From: Corbicula japonica
Taxonomy: Eukaryota; Mollusca; Bivalvia; Venerida; Cyrenidae
NCBI GenBank assembly: GCA_038501625.1
Contig: JAZAYU010001043.1
Location: 1 to 64,000, forward strand
DNA: 64,000 bases
Reading direction: 5' to 3'
Notes under the pieces: generated by a model
What the model saw: the letters and a program-made list of their open reading frames with translations, nothing else
Database searches by the model: none
Told to the model about the DNA's origin: nothing
Part shown: positions 11,875 to 23,419 of the stretch, piece after piece
Layout: every line of letters starts with the position of its first letter
How positions within the stretch are numbered: the stretch's first letter is position 1
Program-made: the position numbers and the translations under genes

Positions 11875-13632
11875 GGTGTCAATTACCGAATATTTAAAGA
11901 ACACATTAATTTTGAAGATTATTTGAAAATACTACCACAAAATCTCCGTTTATCGTTATTTCATTTTAGAACAGGTAACCATAGACTGCCGATAGAAACT
12001 ATGTGGTGGCGTCAAAATTACGTACCGTATGAACAACGTCGCTGCTTATATTGCTCACTACAAGATAGTCCGGATGAGTTTCATTATTTATTTAAGTGTT
12101 CTATATTTACAGCTGCCAGAAATAAACTATTGCCAAGAAGTTACTCTATTAGACCAAATACCCTTAAATTTAAAGAGTTATTTAATACCAAATCCCCAAA
12201 GTTATTAAGAAATATTAGCATTTTCGTTAGACAAATTATTTTTTTTTTAATACAGTTTAATTAACTTACCATTAGAAGTTCAATGAGTCTCCTAACAACT
12301 AGAAAATCGTATAACTGTAGAATAAAATCGCCAATGCACACGAGGAGCACGCTTTATTACGCCATATCACTGACTGAGCTTTACCCATTGAGAAAACAAC
12401 CACGTGACATGCTCTATGTAAACAAAGTTCGTAACACCTTAAAGCAGCATATTCCTTTTTCTTTTTAATGAAATCCCATGCATAAGCATGCTGTCAGTTA
12501 AAACCGTTTTCTCTCAATTGCTGTTTTGTTGTTTAATTTATTTATTTATTCCTTTTAAATTTTGAAAAGAAATACATTTATATTATTATGTAATATCAAG
12601 TTGTCTTTGCATCAACAATGTGATGTGAATATCTTATCATTAATGGCGCTGTCCATTTTAACTCATTCTTTTTCCATCTATGTCTATACATACACTGATT
12701 TAACATATGTTATGGAGAAAGGGTGAATGTATTATCCCCTATGTTCTAACAAGGTACCTTGTATACTACTTAAATTCAAGTAAGTAAATTATTATACAAC
12801 GTAAGCCCCGTTGGTACCTTGTGTTTCGTTTCGACAAGAACCAACCAGTGGCAAATAGTCCGTATGTTACTTTGTAAACATGTTTAAATTTCCTGCAAGG
12901 ACCATTGCAATCTATTATTTTTGTTCATATTTAGAAACTGAACCAAACCTGGCTCAATTGTTATATTGATTATGTAATTTGTCATGTATATTGACTATAC
13001 CACGTGAATTTTTACCAATCATGAGGTGTACCGCCCATAGTTAATTAAGGCAGCACATACGTTTTCTATTTTGGATTCCGCGATAGATATTAGTATTTAT
13101 GTATTGTAACCTAATTATATGTTGTTTGTTGAAACTGTTAAAACAACTAAGTTTTACTGTCATGCGATATTGCTGCTAAAATACCTGTTACGCACTGTTA
13201 TAAAAAAATGCGATGCAAACTCATTTTATTATTTCCTAAATTTAAACCGATTCGTCTGATAATGAGTTTCATGTGGTCAAATGCAAAATTTACATGTCTC
13301 TGAGCCACTCCAATGTTTAATCTATATTTCATAAAGTTCTTATTTATTCGTTGTTTTTGTTTTGTTTTTGTTTTTTGTTGTATAGTGTAGAGATATAGAT
13401 CGTTCTGACTTGTAATGTGCATGTTTAAGTTAAGTTCTAAAAACACTTAGCAGATTACTTATGTATTTGTAGTTATGTAGTTATGTCTGTCCCCAACAAA
13501 CAATATAATCACACATCAGATATTGTTAAAGCTCCCCCATCATCCCACATATTTGTCAAACTTATAAATCATGTTGTTCAATGTATTTGAACCTGATTCT
13601 AATAAAAGATGTGTTCTGTTCTGTTCTGTTCT
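11875..13632 (+). mobile_element. 5'-truncated LINE (3' end of RT gene plus 3'UTR)
   Basis: The in-frame segment from 11875 to 12264 encodes the C-terminal end of a non-LTR reverse transcriptase: FRTGNHRLPIE, then a CLYC...EFHYLFKC zinc-binding motif, then RPNTLKFKELF. This tail is typical of LINE RT proteins in aquatic invertebrates. About 1.37 kb of 3'UTR follows, ending in AATAAAAG and a TTCTG repeat (TGTTCTGTTCTGTTCTGTTC) near 13630, the probable 3' tail. Everything upstream of the last ~130 codons is missing, the usual result of incomplete target-primed reverse transcription. The copy is nested in the 11-kb element. Confidence 0.78.
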
Positions 13633-13639
13633 AAGGCCG

Positions 13640-14460
13640 TTCACAGATAATGGATTAGATAAGAGACCTTATGAAATATTTTGATAAGACCTATTATGGA
13701 AATATCATACAGTTGTTAGTTTATTTTATCAGACATTTTTGTACCAAAACCCTTTTTTTTCTTAAGGGTTTTTTATTTTTTATATAAATACACTTAAAAC
13801 CAATGTTCTAACTACATCGATCAAAAAACAATGAGACATGAATTTTCGTTTAGGGAGAATATAACAACCATTTAGTGACTTTAGGTTTTACTCATTGATT
13901 AAATGTCAAGTGTTTTCTAAACGCGTGAACAGAATTTAATAAATGTTTCATACAAACAAGTGAAAATGATGTAACTTATAATATTTCAAGTTTGAAGTGT
14001 AGGCCTATATCCCGAATCCTTGCTGAGAAATTAAAAAATATGACTGGTGTAGTTAGAACATTGTAAAGTGTAAATTAGTTTAGAATATTTGTATCCTGAA
14101 CAGAATGAAATGTGATTCTCAATAAACTCATTTATCTCACAGTTTTCATGAGTGATATCTTTATGTTTCGCAGGAAAGATTTTCGCGCTAAAGATATAAT
14201 CACGCATTTTTGCGCCACTTTATATTTCTAGCTCAACATGTGATGTGTGCAATTTTATGTAGTGTAATTTTTTGCGCATTTACCATGCGAGAAACTTCGT
14301 CCCACGCGAAATATGATGTTACCACGGCGTTGTAGTATTCTATAATATATACATTTACATAAATTTATATAGAAACGTCAGAATAATTATAATATCAAAA
14401 GAATTCGTTCGGTGCAAATTAGTTCCCCAATTACAAGTTATATACCGATATACTTCCAAT
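13640..14460. other. Unassigned AT-rich stretch
   Basis: No supported gene or clear repeat was seen. It lies between the LINE tail and the transposase-like remnant and may be intron sequence of the 11-kb element. Confidence 0.4.
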
Positions 14461-14464
14461 AGAA

Positions 14465-15145
14465 TGTTTGACAATGAAACCTACCTCGGTCTATCTCTCT
14501 TTAATAAGTTTTGTAGCTTGTATAATAAAGCAAAACAATGAATATTGCACAGAGAAGATGAAAGCAGGAAAAAGGAATTACATACCTCTAGAACCACAGC
14601 CGCTCGATTCACATATTCTGGTAATACACCCGATGTATCAGACTTTGAAAGCCTCTCCGAAAGGTGCACACCACTTTAAAAGACGGGTGACATGGTTTGG
14701 AAATATACCAGACAGTTTCGCATACTTACCGGACAATGTTGGCATTGGTTGAATATATTGTTCGACACCCGAGTTGAACGCCTGAAACAATTCATAGCCA
14801 ACAAAGATAATAATATCACAGACAAGAAATTCCAACCATACTTTGAAAATAAACTGATACACCCTCTAGTCAGCCATGTCATTGAGCCGTCGCGAAAAAA
14901 TCGCATAACACAAAATTGGACGAACAACAATAGCGAAAGCGCTAACCATATTCTTAAAACTTTGAAGTCGACGGACATACCTAAATTTATTGAACTATTG
15001 TACGAGGTGATCAACGGAGAAAAAAATCGAACGATGTCGCGCAATAAGAAATAAAGGCAACTATAAACTGGCGCCGGATTTTGCTCATCATCTGATAGAC
15101 ATATACGCGTGGTCAAATTTAACTGAACAACAACGAGAATCTTAA
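14465..15145 (+). pseudogene. Transposase-like remnant, probable MULE type, frameshifted
   Basis: The main frame (14692-15054) contains HPLVSHVIEPSRKN and then NWTNNNSESANHILK, a motif resembling the Trp/Asn/Glu-Ser block of MULE-type transposases. The frame stops at 15052, but shifting by one base at the poly-A run near 15019-15025 continues it as ERCRAIRNKGNYKLAPDF and HHLIDIYAWSN up to about 15140. Upstream (14465-14530) another frame reads ETYLGLSLFNKFCSLYNKAK. At least one frameshift and several stops make this copy non-functional. Family assignment is by motif resemblance; a fold-level comparison would settle it. Confidence 0.5.
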
Positions 15146-15719
15146 GAAAAAAGTTTCGCGAGGATAAAGGACGACAAAACAGTGGAATCGTAATTTCAAG
15201 TAATGACGCCAGACCTTTAATGAAATAGATGAAAGGGGAACTTTGAAAGAAACCGAACACGACAAATATGAAAATACTGCAGGCTCGGTTTGATTTAGCC
15301 TGTTCATGAGCAGTAATGGGAATGCATATTACTGCCCACGCCGCCTAGCACCGGGTTGAGCGCAACTCAGTAATTACACCAGTAAATAGTACAATTTCGA
15401 TCCATACCAGAACATTAATGAAAACACCAACGGCCGGGAAAAAACCAAACCAGGTTAAAAGAGAAAGAGCAGAACGTTCAACTACGCCAATAAAAAAGGC
15501 AAAACGACAATTATAGACACAGTCGGATGGACGACCATTATGGTCGGACCTGGACCTTAAATAGGTCCCGACTATCTATACTGTAGCATCATTTGGTTTC
15601 GCGGAGACGAATTTCCGCGCAAAACCCGAAAATGGCATATTCGCGGGGGAATGAGTTCGCGCAACTGTGTTTTCCTTTAAAGAGACCCTGTTAAATGGTT
15701 TAATTTCTCTGGTGTTGAA

Positions 15720-16450
15720 TTTGGTCCTTAAATAGGCGCAGACATATGAAATAAGACTGTTGTTTTACAAATGTATGTATTCTTTATTATAGTTTTGTTT
15801 GTTTGCACTCGTCAACCGTGATTTCTTTTTCATTGCGCACATGTGCATTTCCAGTGCGTAGTCTTGAAACATATTTTTATTCATTGAGGTGTTATAAGTT
15901 ATAATTGTACGAATAATTTCTTTGATTATTTATAAGAGTAACGCCTTAAGCTTATGCATGTGTTCATTTGCATTTACGAACACAAAGTTAGTTGAAGATC
16001 GTGATTTTCATTTTCCATTGCGTACATGAAAATTTCCATTGCGCACGAAATATCTACACAATCGGATGGGCGATCATTATTACAATGATCGGACCTGGTC
16101 CTTAAATAGGCCTCGACATATGAAATAAGACTGTTTTTTGTGTTGTTTTTTTTTTACAAATTTATGTATTCTTTATTATAGTTTTGTTTGTTTGCACTCG
16201 TCAATCGTGATTTCTTTTCCATTGCGTACATGTGCATTTCCATTGCGTAATCTTGAAACATATTTTTATTCCAGTTATAAGTAATAATTGTACGAATAAT
16301 TTCTTTCATTATTTATAAGACTAACGCCCTGAAGCTTATGCATGTGTTCATTTGCATTTGCGAACACAAAGTTAGTTGAAGATCGTGATTTTCATTTTCC
16401 ATTGCGTACATGAAAATTTCCATTGCGCACGAAATATCTACACAACCGCG
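15720..16450 (+). repeat. 374-bp tandem duplication carrying inverted CATTGCG boxes
   Basis: 'ggtccttaaatagg' at 15723 recurs at 16097 and the following 340 bp match closely. Each unit ends in boxes such as TTTCCATTGCGTACATG and TTTCCATTGCGCAC, the reverse orientation of the left-end boxes. A third, shorter relative starts near 15547. This is the right-hand subterminal repeat zone of the 11-kb element, now separated from the right TIR by two inserted elements. Confidence 0.7.
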
Positions 16451-16522
16451 GTCTTCAAATAAGCCTCAAAACTGAATGTGATTTTTATGAAAATTTATTC
16501 AATTTATAAAGGTACTCCTTTA

Positions 16523-17931
16523 ACAAGAGGTGTTTGTCAAACACAAATGCCCCCCCCCCCCCTGACGTGCAAGTGATATCTATTAGCATTGAATTTAAAT
16601 TTTTGGAAATTTAGAGACTTTTGTAAGCTTTAGCAATGAAGGGTACCAGTCATGAAAGCAATTTACAAGACGGTGGAACTCCTATATATCAATAACCAGG
16701 TCGTCCAATGAGAGGATTACATTTACCTCGACAAACATAAGCGCGTGTAGATTAACCTAGTCTAACACAAAGGATTTTATTGTAATTTAAATCAAATATT
16801 CGCTATTGGCGGAGATATAGTAGCTCTAGTGTTATGTCAATTCCGGTAATGTGCAGGCTTTAGTGACCATCCATACGAAACCAAAGCATTTAATAAACAC
16901 AAGTGAGTGATAATCAGTGCCTATTTATGACACGGCATATATTGAAATAGTTTAAAATTAATGTTATGGATCATTAATATATATCTTTACTTGAAATTGT
17001 CATGGGGAAAAATAATCACAACTTTACACTGAGAAGTATTTTATTTTATTATACAAATAAACACAAAAACGTTGTCTAGTTATTGATCGAACAAGGTTTT
17101 TTGTTGTCAAGGCCACCGTGACCTTGACCTTTGACCTACTGACCCCAAAACCAATAGGGGTCTTCTACTGGTCACGACCAACTTCCACACCAAATATGAG
17201 GTCTGTATCACAAAGCGTTGTCTAGTTATTGATCGGACAACGTTTTTGTATGCAAAGGCCACTGTGACCTTGACCTTTGACCTACTGATCCTAAAATCAA
17301 TAGGGTTCTTCTATTGGTCATGACCAACCTCCACACCAAATATGAGGACTGTATCACAAAGCGTTGTCTAGTTATTGATCGGACAAGGTTTTTGTGGTCA
17401 AGGCCACTGTGACCTTGACCTTTGACCTACTGACCCCAAAATCAATAGGGGTCTTCTACTGGTCATGACCAACCTCCACACCAAATATGAGGACTGTATC
17501 ACAAAGCGTTGTCTAGTTATTGATCGGACAAGGTTTTTGTGGTCAAGGCCACTGTGACCTTGACCTTTGACCTACTGACCCCAAAATCAATAGGGGTCTT
17601 CTACTGATCATGACCAACCTCCACACCAAATATGAGGACTGTATCACAAAGCGTTGTCTAGTTATTGATCGGACAAGGTTTTTGTGGTCAAGGCCACTGT
17701 GACCTTGACCTTTGACCTACTGACCCCAAAATCAATAGGGGTCTTCTACTGGTCATGACCAACCTCCACACCAAATATAAGGACTGTATCACAAAGCGTT
17801 GTCTAGTTATTGATCGGACAAGATGTGGTCTACGGACCGACCGACCGACATACCGACCGACATACCGACCGACATACCGACCGACCGACATGTGCAAAGC
17901 AATATACCCCCGCTTCTTCGAAGGGGGGCAC
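16523..17931 (+). mobile_element. Tandem-core element with five 145-bp TGACCT-rich units
   Basis: The element opens AACAAGAGGTGTTTGTC and closes with a hairpin made of CCCCCGCTTC and GAAGGGGGG. GTGACCTTGACCTTTGACCT starts at 17118, 17264, 17409, 17554 and 17699, so the unit is 145-146 bp. A short (CGAC/ATAC) simple repeat precedes the 3' hairpin (17835-17895). The 81-aa and 68-aa frames here only translate that repeat. This is the same architecture as the element at 2113-3493 but with different unit sequence outside the shared core. Confidence 0.7.
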
Positions 17932-18142
17932 AATTATATTATAACTAGAACGTGTGATTAATCCTATATGCATTCAAAATAGTGAAGAAATAAGTTTTAC
18001 ATTTCCATTTCGTACATGTAACCTTCCATTTGGCGATATTCTAAAACCGTCAATCTACTAAATGTATTTCGTTTCATGTTCGATTACAGTTTCATTTCTT
18101 AACTAAATAAATTTTACTAAGCAATTTCAAACTAATACAATA

Positions 18143-20155
18143 AACAAGAGGGCCATGACGGCCCTATATCGCTCACCTGAGTACAAAAGTACTCTCAGCT
18201 TGTGGTTTCAGACAAGAAGATTTTTAAAGTTTTTCCTATACAAGTCTATATAAAATGAAGTGACCCCTGGGGCGGGGCCAATTTTGACCCCAGGGAAATA
18301 ATTTGAACAATCTTTGTAGAGTTCTACTAGAGGATGCTAAATGCCTAATATCTAAGCTCTAGGCCTTGTGGTTTCAGACAAGAAGATTTTTAAAGTTTTT
18401 GCTATATGAGTCTATGTAAAATGAAGTGACCCCTGGGGTGGGGCCAATTTTGACCCCAGGGAAATAATTTGAACAATCTTTGTAGAGTTCCACTAGAGGG
18501 TGCTAAATGCCAAATATCTAAGCTCTAGGCCTTGTGGTTTCAGACAAGAAGATTTTTAAAGTTTTTCCTATTTAAGTCTATGCAAAATGAAGTGACCCCT
18601 AGAGCGGGGCCAATTTTGACCCCAGGGAAATAATTTGAACAAACTTTGTAGAGTTCCACTAGAGGATGCTAAATGCCAAATATCTAAGCTCTAGGCCTTG
18701 GGGTTTCAGACAAGAAGATTTTTAAAGTTTTTCCTATATAAGTCTATGTCAAATGAAGTGACCCCTGGGGCGGGGCCAATTTTGACCCCAGGGAAATAAT
18801 TTGAACAATCTTTGTAGAGTTCCACTAGAGGGTGCTAAATGCCAAATATCTAAGCTCTAGGCCTTGTGGTTTCAGACAAGAAGATTTTTAAAGTTTTTCC
18901 TATATAAGTCTATGCAAAATGAAGTGACCCCTAGAGCGGGGCCAATTTTGACCCCAGGGAAATAATTTGAATAAACTTTGTAGAGTTCCACTAGAGGATG
19001 CTAAATGCCAAATATCTAAGCTCTAGGCCTTGGGGTTTCAGACAAGAAGATTTTTTAAGTTTTTCCTATATAAGTCTATGTCAAATGAAGTGACCCCTGG
19101 GGTGGGGCCAATTTTGACCCCAGGGAAATAATTTGAACAATCTTTGTAGAGTTCCACTAGAGGGTGCTAAATGCCAAATATCTAAACTCTAGGCCTTGTG
19201 GTTTCAGACAAGAAGATTTTTTAAGTTTTTCCTATATAAGTCTATGCAAAATGAAGTGACCCCTGGGGCGGGGCCAATTTTGACCCCAGGGAAATAATTT
19301 GAACAAACTTTGTAGAGTTCTACTAGAGGATGCTAAATGCCAAATATCTAAGCTCTAGGCCTTGTGGTTTCAGACAAGAAGATTTTTAAAGTTTTTCCTA
19401 TATAAGTCTATGTCAAATGAACTGACCCCTGGGGCGGGGCCAATTTTGACCCCAGGGAAATAATTTGAACAATCTTTGTAGAGTTCCACTAGAGGGTGCT
19501 AAATGCCAAATATCTAAGCTCTAGGCCTTGTGGTTTCAGACAAGAAGATTTTTAAAGTTTTTCCTATATAAGTCTATGCAAAATGAAGTGACCCCTGAGG
19601 CGGGGCCAATTTTGACCCCAGGAAAATAATTTGAACAAACTTTGTAGAGTTCCACTAGAGGATGCTAAATGCCAAATATCTAAGCTCTAGGCCTTGTGGT
19701 TTCAGACAAGAAGATTTTTATAGTTTTTCCTATATAAGTCTATGTAAAATCAAGTGACCCCTGGGGCGGGGCCAATTTTGACCCCAGGGCTATAATTTGA
19801 ACAATCTTGGTAGAGGACCACTAGGTGATGCTACACAGCAAATATCAAAGTTCTAGGCCTTACGGTTTCAGAGAAGAAGATTTTTTAAAATTTCATGTTC
19901 AAAATCTATTTTTAACCTCTGTGACCTAGATAGGCAATGGACTGGAACCATTTGAACAATTTTGGTAAAGCTTCATGCAGGTAACATTCCTGCCAAGTTT
20001 CAGCAAGATTGGCCCAGGAGTTCAGGAGAAGAAGTCGTTTGAAGAAAAAGTTGACGACGCACGCACGCACGCACGCACGGACGACGGACGACGGACGACG
20101 GACATCAGGCGATCACAAAAGCTCACCATGAGCACTTCGTGCTCAGGTGAGCTAA
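18143..20155 (+). mobile_element. Tandem-core element with ten 166-bp units in alternating types
   Basis: The head is AACAAGAGGGCCATGACGGC and the tail a double hairpin, GAGCACTTCGTGCTC inside GCTCACC...GGTGAGC. The anchor AGGCCTTG(T/G)GG recurs every 166 bp (18361, 18527, 18693, 18859 and so on to about 19855). Neighbouring units alternate between 'gagggtgct' with 'caatctttg' and 'gaggatgct' with 'aaactttg', so the real period is a 332-bp dimer. An ACGC/GGACGAC simple repeat lies at 20055-20105. No protein is encoded. Confidence 0.75.
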
Positions 20156-20159
20156 AAAG

Positions 20160-20430
20160 CAAAATATCCTAGATGTACATTTCCATTGCGCGCACGTGAA
20201 TTTCCATTGCGCAGCGTTTAAAGTAGGCATTTCAATAATATTGACGAATGGAAAACCCGGACACCTAGCTAATATTAAAAATATAATGTTCTTGATTATA
20301 AAATATTCAATCAGTGTTATTTATTCATATAAAACAAAAATATTTACAAAAAATACTTTTTTTTAAATTTCCATTGCGTATTTTGTTTCCATTGCGGTCC
20401 ATTTTTCCATTGCGTATTTTATACCTACCC
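20160..20430. repeat. Right terminal inverted repeat of the 11-kb element
   Basis: Read in reverse it matches 9380-9640: the terminal ~70 bp is nearly identical and the rest aligns through 'caagtgtcc/ctaggtgtcc' to the paired GCGCAATGGAAAT boxes at 20170-20215. Confidence 0.75.
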
Positions 20431-20440
20431 AATAAAAGCG

Positions 20441-21740
20441 TCGTAAATTTCCAATGTTTAGAATGTTGGAGAACCGGTGTAATTGTCACTTTATCACTCC
20501 GTATTTTACCAAAATTCAAACAACTACCGTAATGCGCATCGCTACGGAGGAGTCTACTGTTAGACCCTTACTCTGTGACAATATTAGGTTTTAATCAATG
20601 TAGAAACTTATTTACCTTATTTTTTTTGGCGAGTTTAATCTTAATTGTTATCTAACATATGGAAGAAGAACTTCTGAAAATGTGAATCGAGAAACAAAAT
20701 GGCGGCTTTTCAGTTTTTAAATCCGGAAGTAAGCACAAAAGACTATCGCACCTGGATGAAAGTCACATTGTCCAATCAGAAGCCTTATTTTGCGACACGG
20801 TTTCAAAGTTTCAAGGTACTCCTTTTTGCTCATGCGCAATACCGTAATCGGAATCGACACGATTTCGACGCGCTTCGCGCGTCGAAATCTTAGGGTCGAT
20901 TCCGTATCACGACAAGAAAGTTCAAAATTAAGAAATTGGTAAAACAACACCCGGCTCAAAGAAATCTGCACAGGAAAAGGCATGTCCCGTCTATGCTGTC
21001 GTGACTTTATGAAACAAGTTGCGTGACAAAAAATCGGATCCTTTAGAAAATTGTTTGCTTCTATTTTTATCACCATATCCGCAATCTATTGTGAATGTAA
21101 AAATGTACCTACGACAAATACCGATCATATTTGTGTTGTTTTTTTATAATATTGATATTTATATTAATATTAACATATTGATGACGTATAAACCTTGTTC
21201 TCGACTTGATCAAAGTTAATTTGTTAATTGATATGTGCATATCTGGTGTATGTATGTAGTTACTGGCAAGGTAAATGAAACTGTTTAATTACATGACATT
21301 TGTTCATTTTTATGTTAATAAAATAACATAATCACGTAGTGGTTGATCACTATCACATATATTTACTAAAAGACCTTTCCGAGAACAGAGAACCGGGAAG
21401 TAATCCGTAATGCATATTAAATATTTAGATGAGTAGTCTCTAAGCTTTCCATACAGCGTATGAATCTCAACATGCTTAAGACAAACAAAAAATAAAGGGA
21501 TTGATGTATAATATATAAGATGATTGCAGACCGTAGAAAGAATTGTTCGTCTTATCAAAATATTTAACCAACAATTAGATATATATGCAAATTTCAAATT
21601 AAAGGAACACGGACAGAATACTAGAGAGTCTATCAAATATCTCTAACTAAAGCCAGCGAACACACCTTCAGACGTATAGCCAAAGAATAGCCACTAGTCT
21701 GATTATAAGTTTTGTCGGCTTTTTATTTATTTTTTCTACA
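20441..21740. other. Unassigned sequence right of the 11-kb element
   Basis: No supported gene. A short palindrome (cgacgcgcttcgcgcgtcg) lies at about 20866-20885 within repeated 'gattccgtat/ataccgtaatcggaatc' sequence, suggesting a small foldback element (about 20830-20920). Confidence 0.4.
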
Positions 21741-21925
21741 TCATTACAAAATTTTTATAGTAACTAGTTTATTTATATCATAGGCTTTAGGCTGTCTCAA
21801 GATAATAAATGATAGTGTCTCTAGCTGGGAGCGAACCCGCACCGTCACGGCGACAGCGCCTAGCCCTGCAATTCTTGCGACGCAACCAACTGAGCTAACC
21901 ATGTCAACCCCCAAAAAGGTTGATC
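21740..21925 (-). repeat. tRNA-derived SINE fragment
   Basis: On the minus strand TAGCTCAGTTGG matches box A and GGTTCGCTCCC matches box B, within about 21825-21900. The spacing is longer than in most tRNAs and the outer arms do not pair, so it is a SINE head rather than a tRNA gene. The tail runs toward lower coordinates. A 28-bp part of it ('gatagtgtctctagctggga' and neighbours) is repeated at about 22063-22090. Confidence 0.55.
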
Positions 21926-22099
21926 GGATAGCCCTGATATAGGTAGCAATCACTGCATGACATCGGTAACGGGTTATTTTTACTGATAATAGTACTGACT
22001 AAATGTACGGGGAGACTTTTTACGGCCACCACACTACACAAATAGCGCTACTGTGAATTTCAAATGATAGTGTCTCTAGCTGGGAGCGAAAAAAATTTG

Positions 22100-23300
22100 C
22101 CCAACAAAACCAAGACAGCCTAGTAAATGCTACAAGTCTTGGACATAAAACGGCTCGTTTAAGGGCCGCGCAATCATTTTGCAAAGAATGTATTATTATA
22201 TTGTCAAAAATATGCTAGATAAGGCCAGAAATTCGATGTAATTCGTATGCAACGTCGTCTATTGTTATGTATGTGTGCGTTTGCAAAGACGTCGACGTCT
22301 TTACGTAATAATGTCAGTAACGCTTGGTAGCGTCGTCACTTTTGGTGCCGAAGATCTGCATTAAGAGGTAATGTGTGCATGTCTGTTCAATTTTAATTAA
22401 TTTCGTAGACATTTTCGCAGATTTGTAGACTGATATTTTCCTCAAGTGTAATATGCCAGAATCATAGTAGAAACAATTTCAACAGATCCTAGTGTAAAAA
22501 TCATGCTTTTATTGCAAAAAAATTGAATACTGGAAATGTACAAACTCGCCGCGATTGATAAAGATATTTTGAAAAGATTTGCGAGATGTGCACAAGAAAT
22601 CAGGTTATTGAACTAATATCAGGTCTTGTAAGTTTTGATCTCGATAATCTCTGTTTAATAGTTCGTTTCCTACATTATATGTGTAGAAGTTTATTTTATC
22701 AAATAGAAAGAGTGCAAAAATATTGAGATTTTTTAACACATTATACTCTACATACCGGTATGCGCGTGTATATTCCACGAGGTCTCTCTAACTTTCGTTT
22801 TGAGTAAGCACAAATCAAATCGTGGAATCTAAGTAATTTGTAACCGAAAAAAAACGAGTATTGTAAATAATCAAGTCCATTCCACAATATCTCTCTTATT
22901 ATGTCGTTTCGGTTAAGACCAGATCTGAATACTTTGTGACTGAATTACCGAGTGGTGAGTTAAGTCTATATTTTGTCTATACATGTATATGAAATTTTGT
23001 GTTGTTGCTTTTTTCAATTTAATGTACATAAGTTATAAATTATAAGTTTGAACTTTATTTTTTTCTGTTTGTTTTGTTTGCGTGTCTTTTGAATATTATG
23101 TTGTATCTTTGTATTTGAGTATATTTTGTTCGTTTTTTTTTGTTTTTTTTTTGTTTTTTTTTGTTTGTTTTTTTTAGTCATGATGTTGTATTATTTCAAC
23201 ATCAAATAAGATTTCATGTTTGTTATTTATATTGTGCACATGTAAAATGTCTGTTTTTGCGCGTAACGTCGTTATTTTACGCTAAATAAAACATTGTGCA
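22100..23300. other. Unassigned AT/T-rich sequence
   Basis: No gene was recognised. 23090-23180 is a run of T tracts broken by G (tttgtttttttt). An inverted pair around 'attccacga' and 'tcgtggaat' lies at 22765-22830. Confidence 0.4.
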
Positions 23301-23358
23301 TTTAACGCTACTTTGCGCGGTTTTATTTACGTGCAACGGACGTTACGTATTTTGTTTA

Positions 23359-23400
23359 TTATACCTGACGAAGACTTATATGTCGAAACGCGTCGTATAA
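23359..23400 (+). ncRNA. Hammerhead-ribozyme-like motif
   Basis: The order of parts fits a type I hammerhead. TTATAC (23359-23364) pairs with GTATAA (23395-23400) as helix I. Between them are CTGACGA (core C3-U4-G5-A6-N7-G8-A9), a short hairpin GAC-TTATAT-GTC, GAA, and the self-complementary ACGCGT (23388-23393) followed by C at the cleavage position 23394. One extra A before the helix II stem departs from the consensus. A palindromic helix III is a known feature of dimer-acting hammerheads in Penelope-like elements and retrozymes. No RT gene is attached here. Confidence 0.5.
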
Positions 23401-23419
23401 ATTTTTACAACAAATCCAT

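Larger units (their letters stand above)
9380..20430 (+). mobile_element. 11-kb TIR element, probable decayed Mutator-like (MULE) transposon
   Basis: The left end at 9380 (GGTAGGTATAAAATACGCAA) is the exact inverse of the right end at 20429 (TTGCGTATTTTATACCTACC). The matching zone runs about 70 bp nearly unbroken and continues with gaps to roughly 260 bp. AATAAAAGC at 9371-9379 recurs at 20431-20439, a 9-bp target duplication, the length typical of MULEs. The motif GCGCAATGGAAAT is repeated in subterminal zones at both ends, in opposite orientation. The interior holds a cysteine-rich exon, a broken transposase-like frame, a LINE fragment and two tandem-core elements. MULE assignment rests on TSD length, long TIRs and the transposase-like motif. 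Confidence 0.75.

Noticed and set aside
17688..17961. Frames with repeated VGRYVGRY or TYRPTYRP
   Set aside because: Translation of a short simple repeat at the end of a tandem-core element.
18195..19860. CRISPR-like regular repeats
   Set aside because: Units are 166 bp, contiguous with no unique spacers, and the setting is eukaryotic; it is an ordinary tandem array.
21820..21905. Functional tRNA gene on the minus strand
   Set aside because: Box A and B are good, but spacing is long and the acceptor stem does not form; a SINE head fits better.
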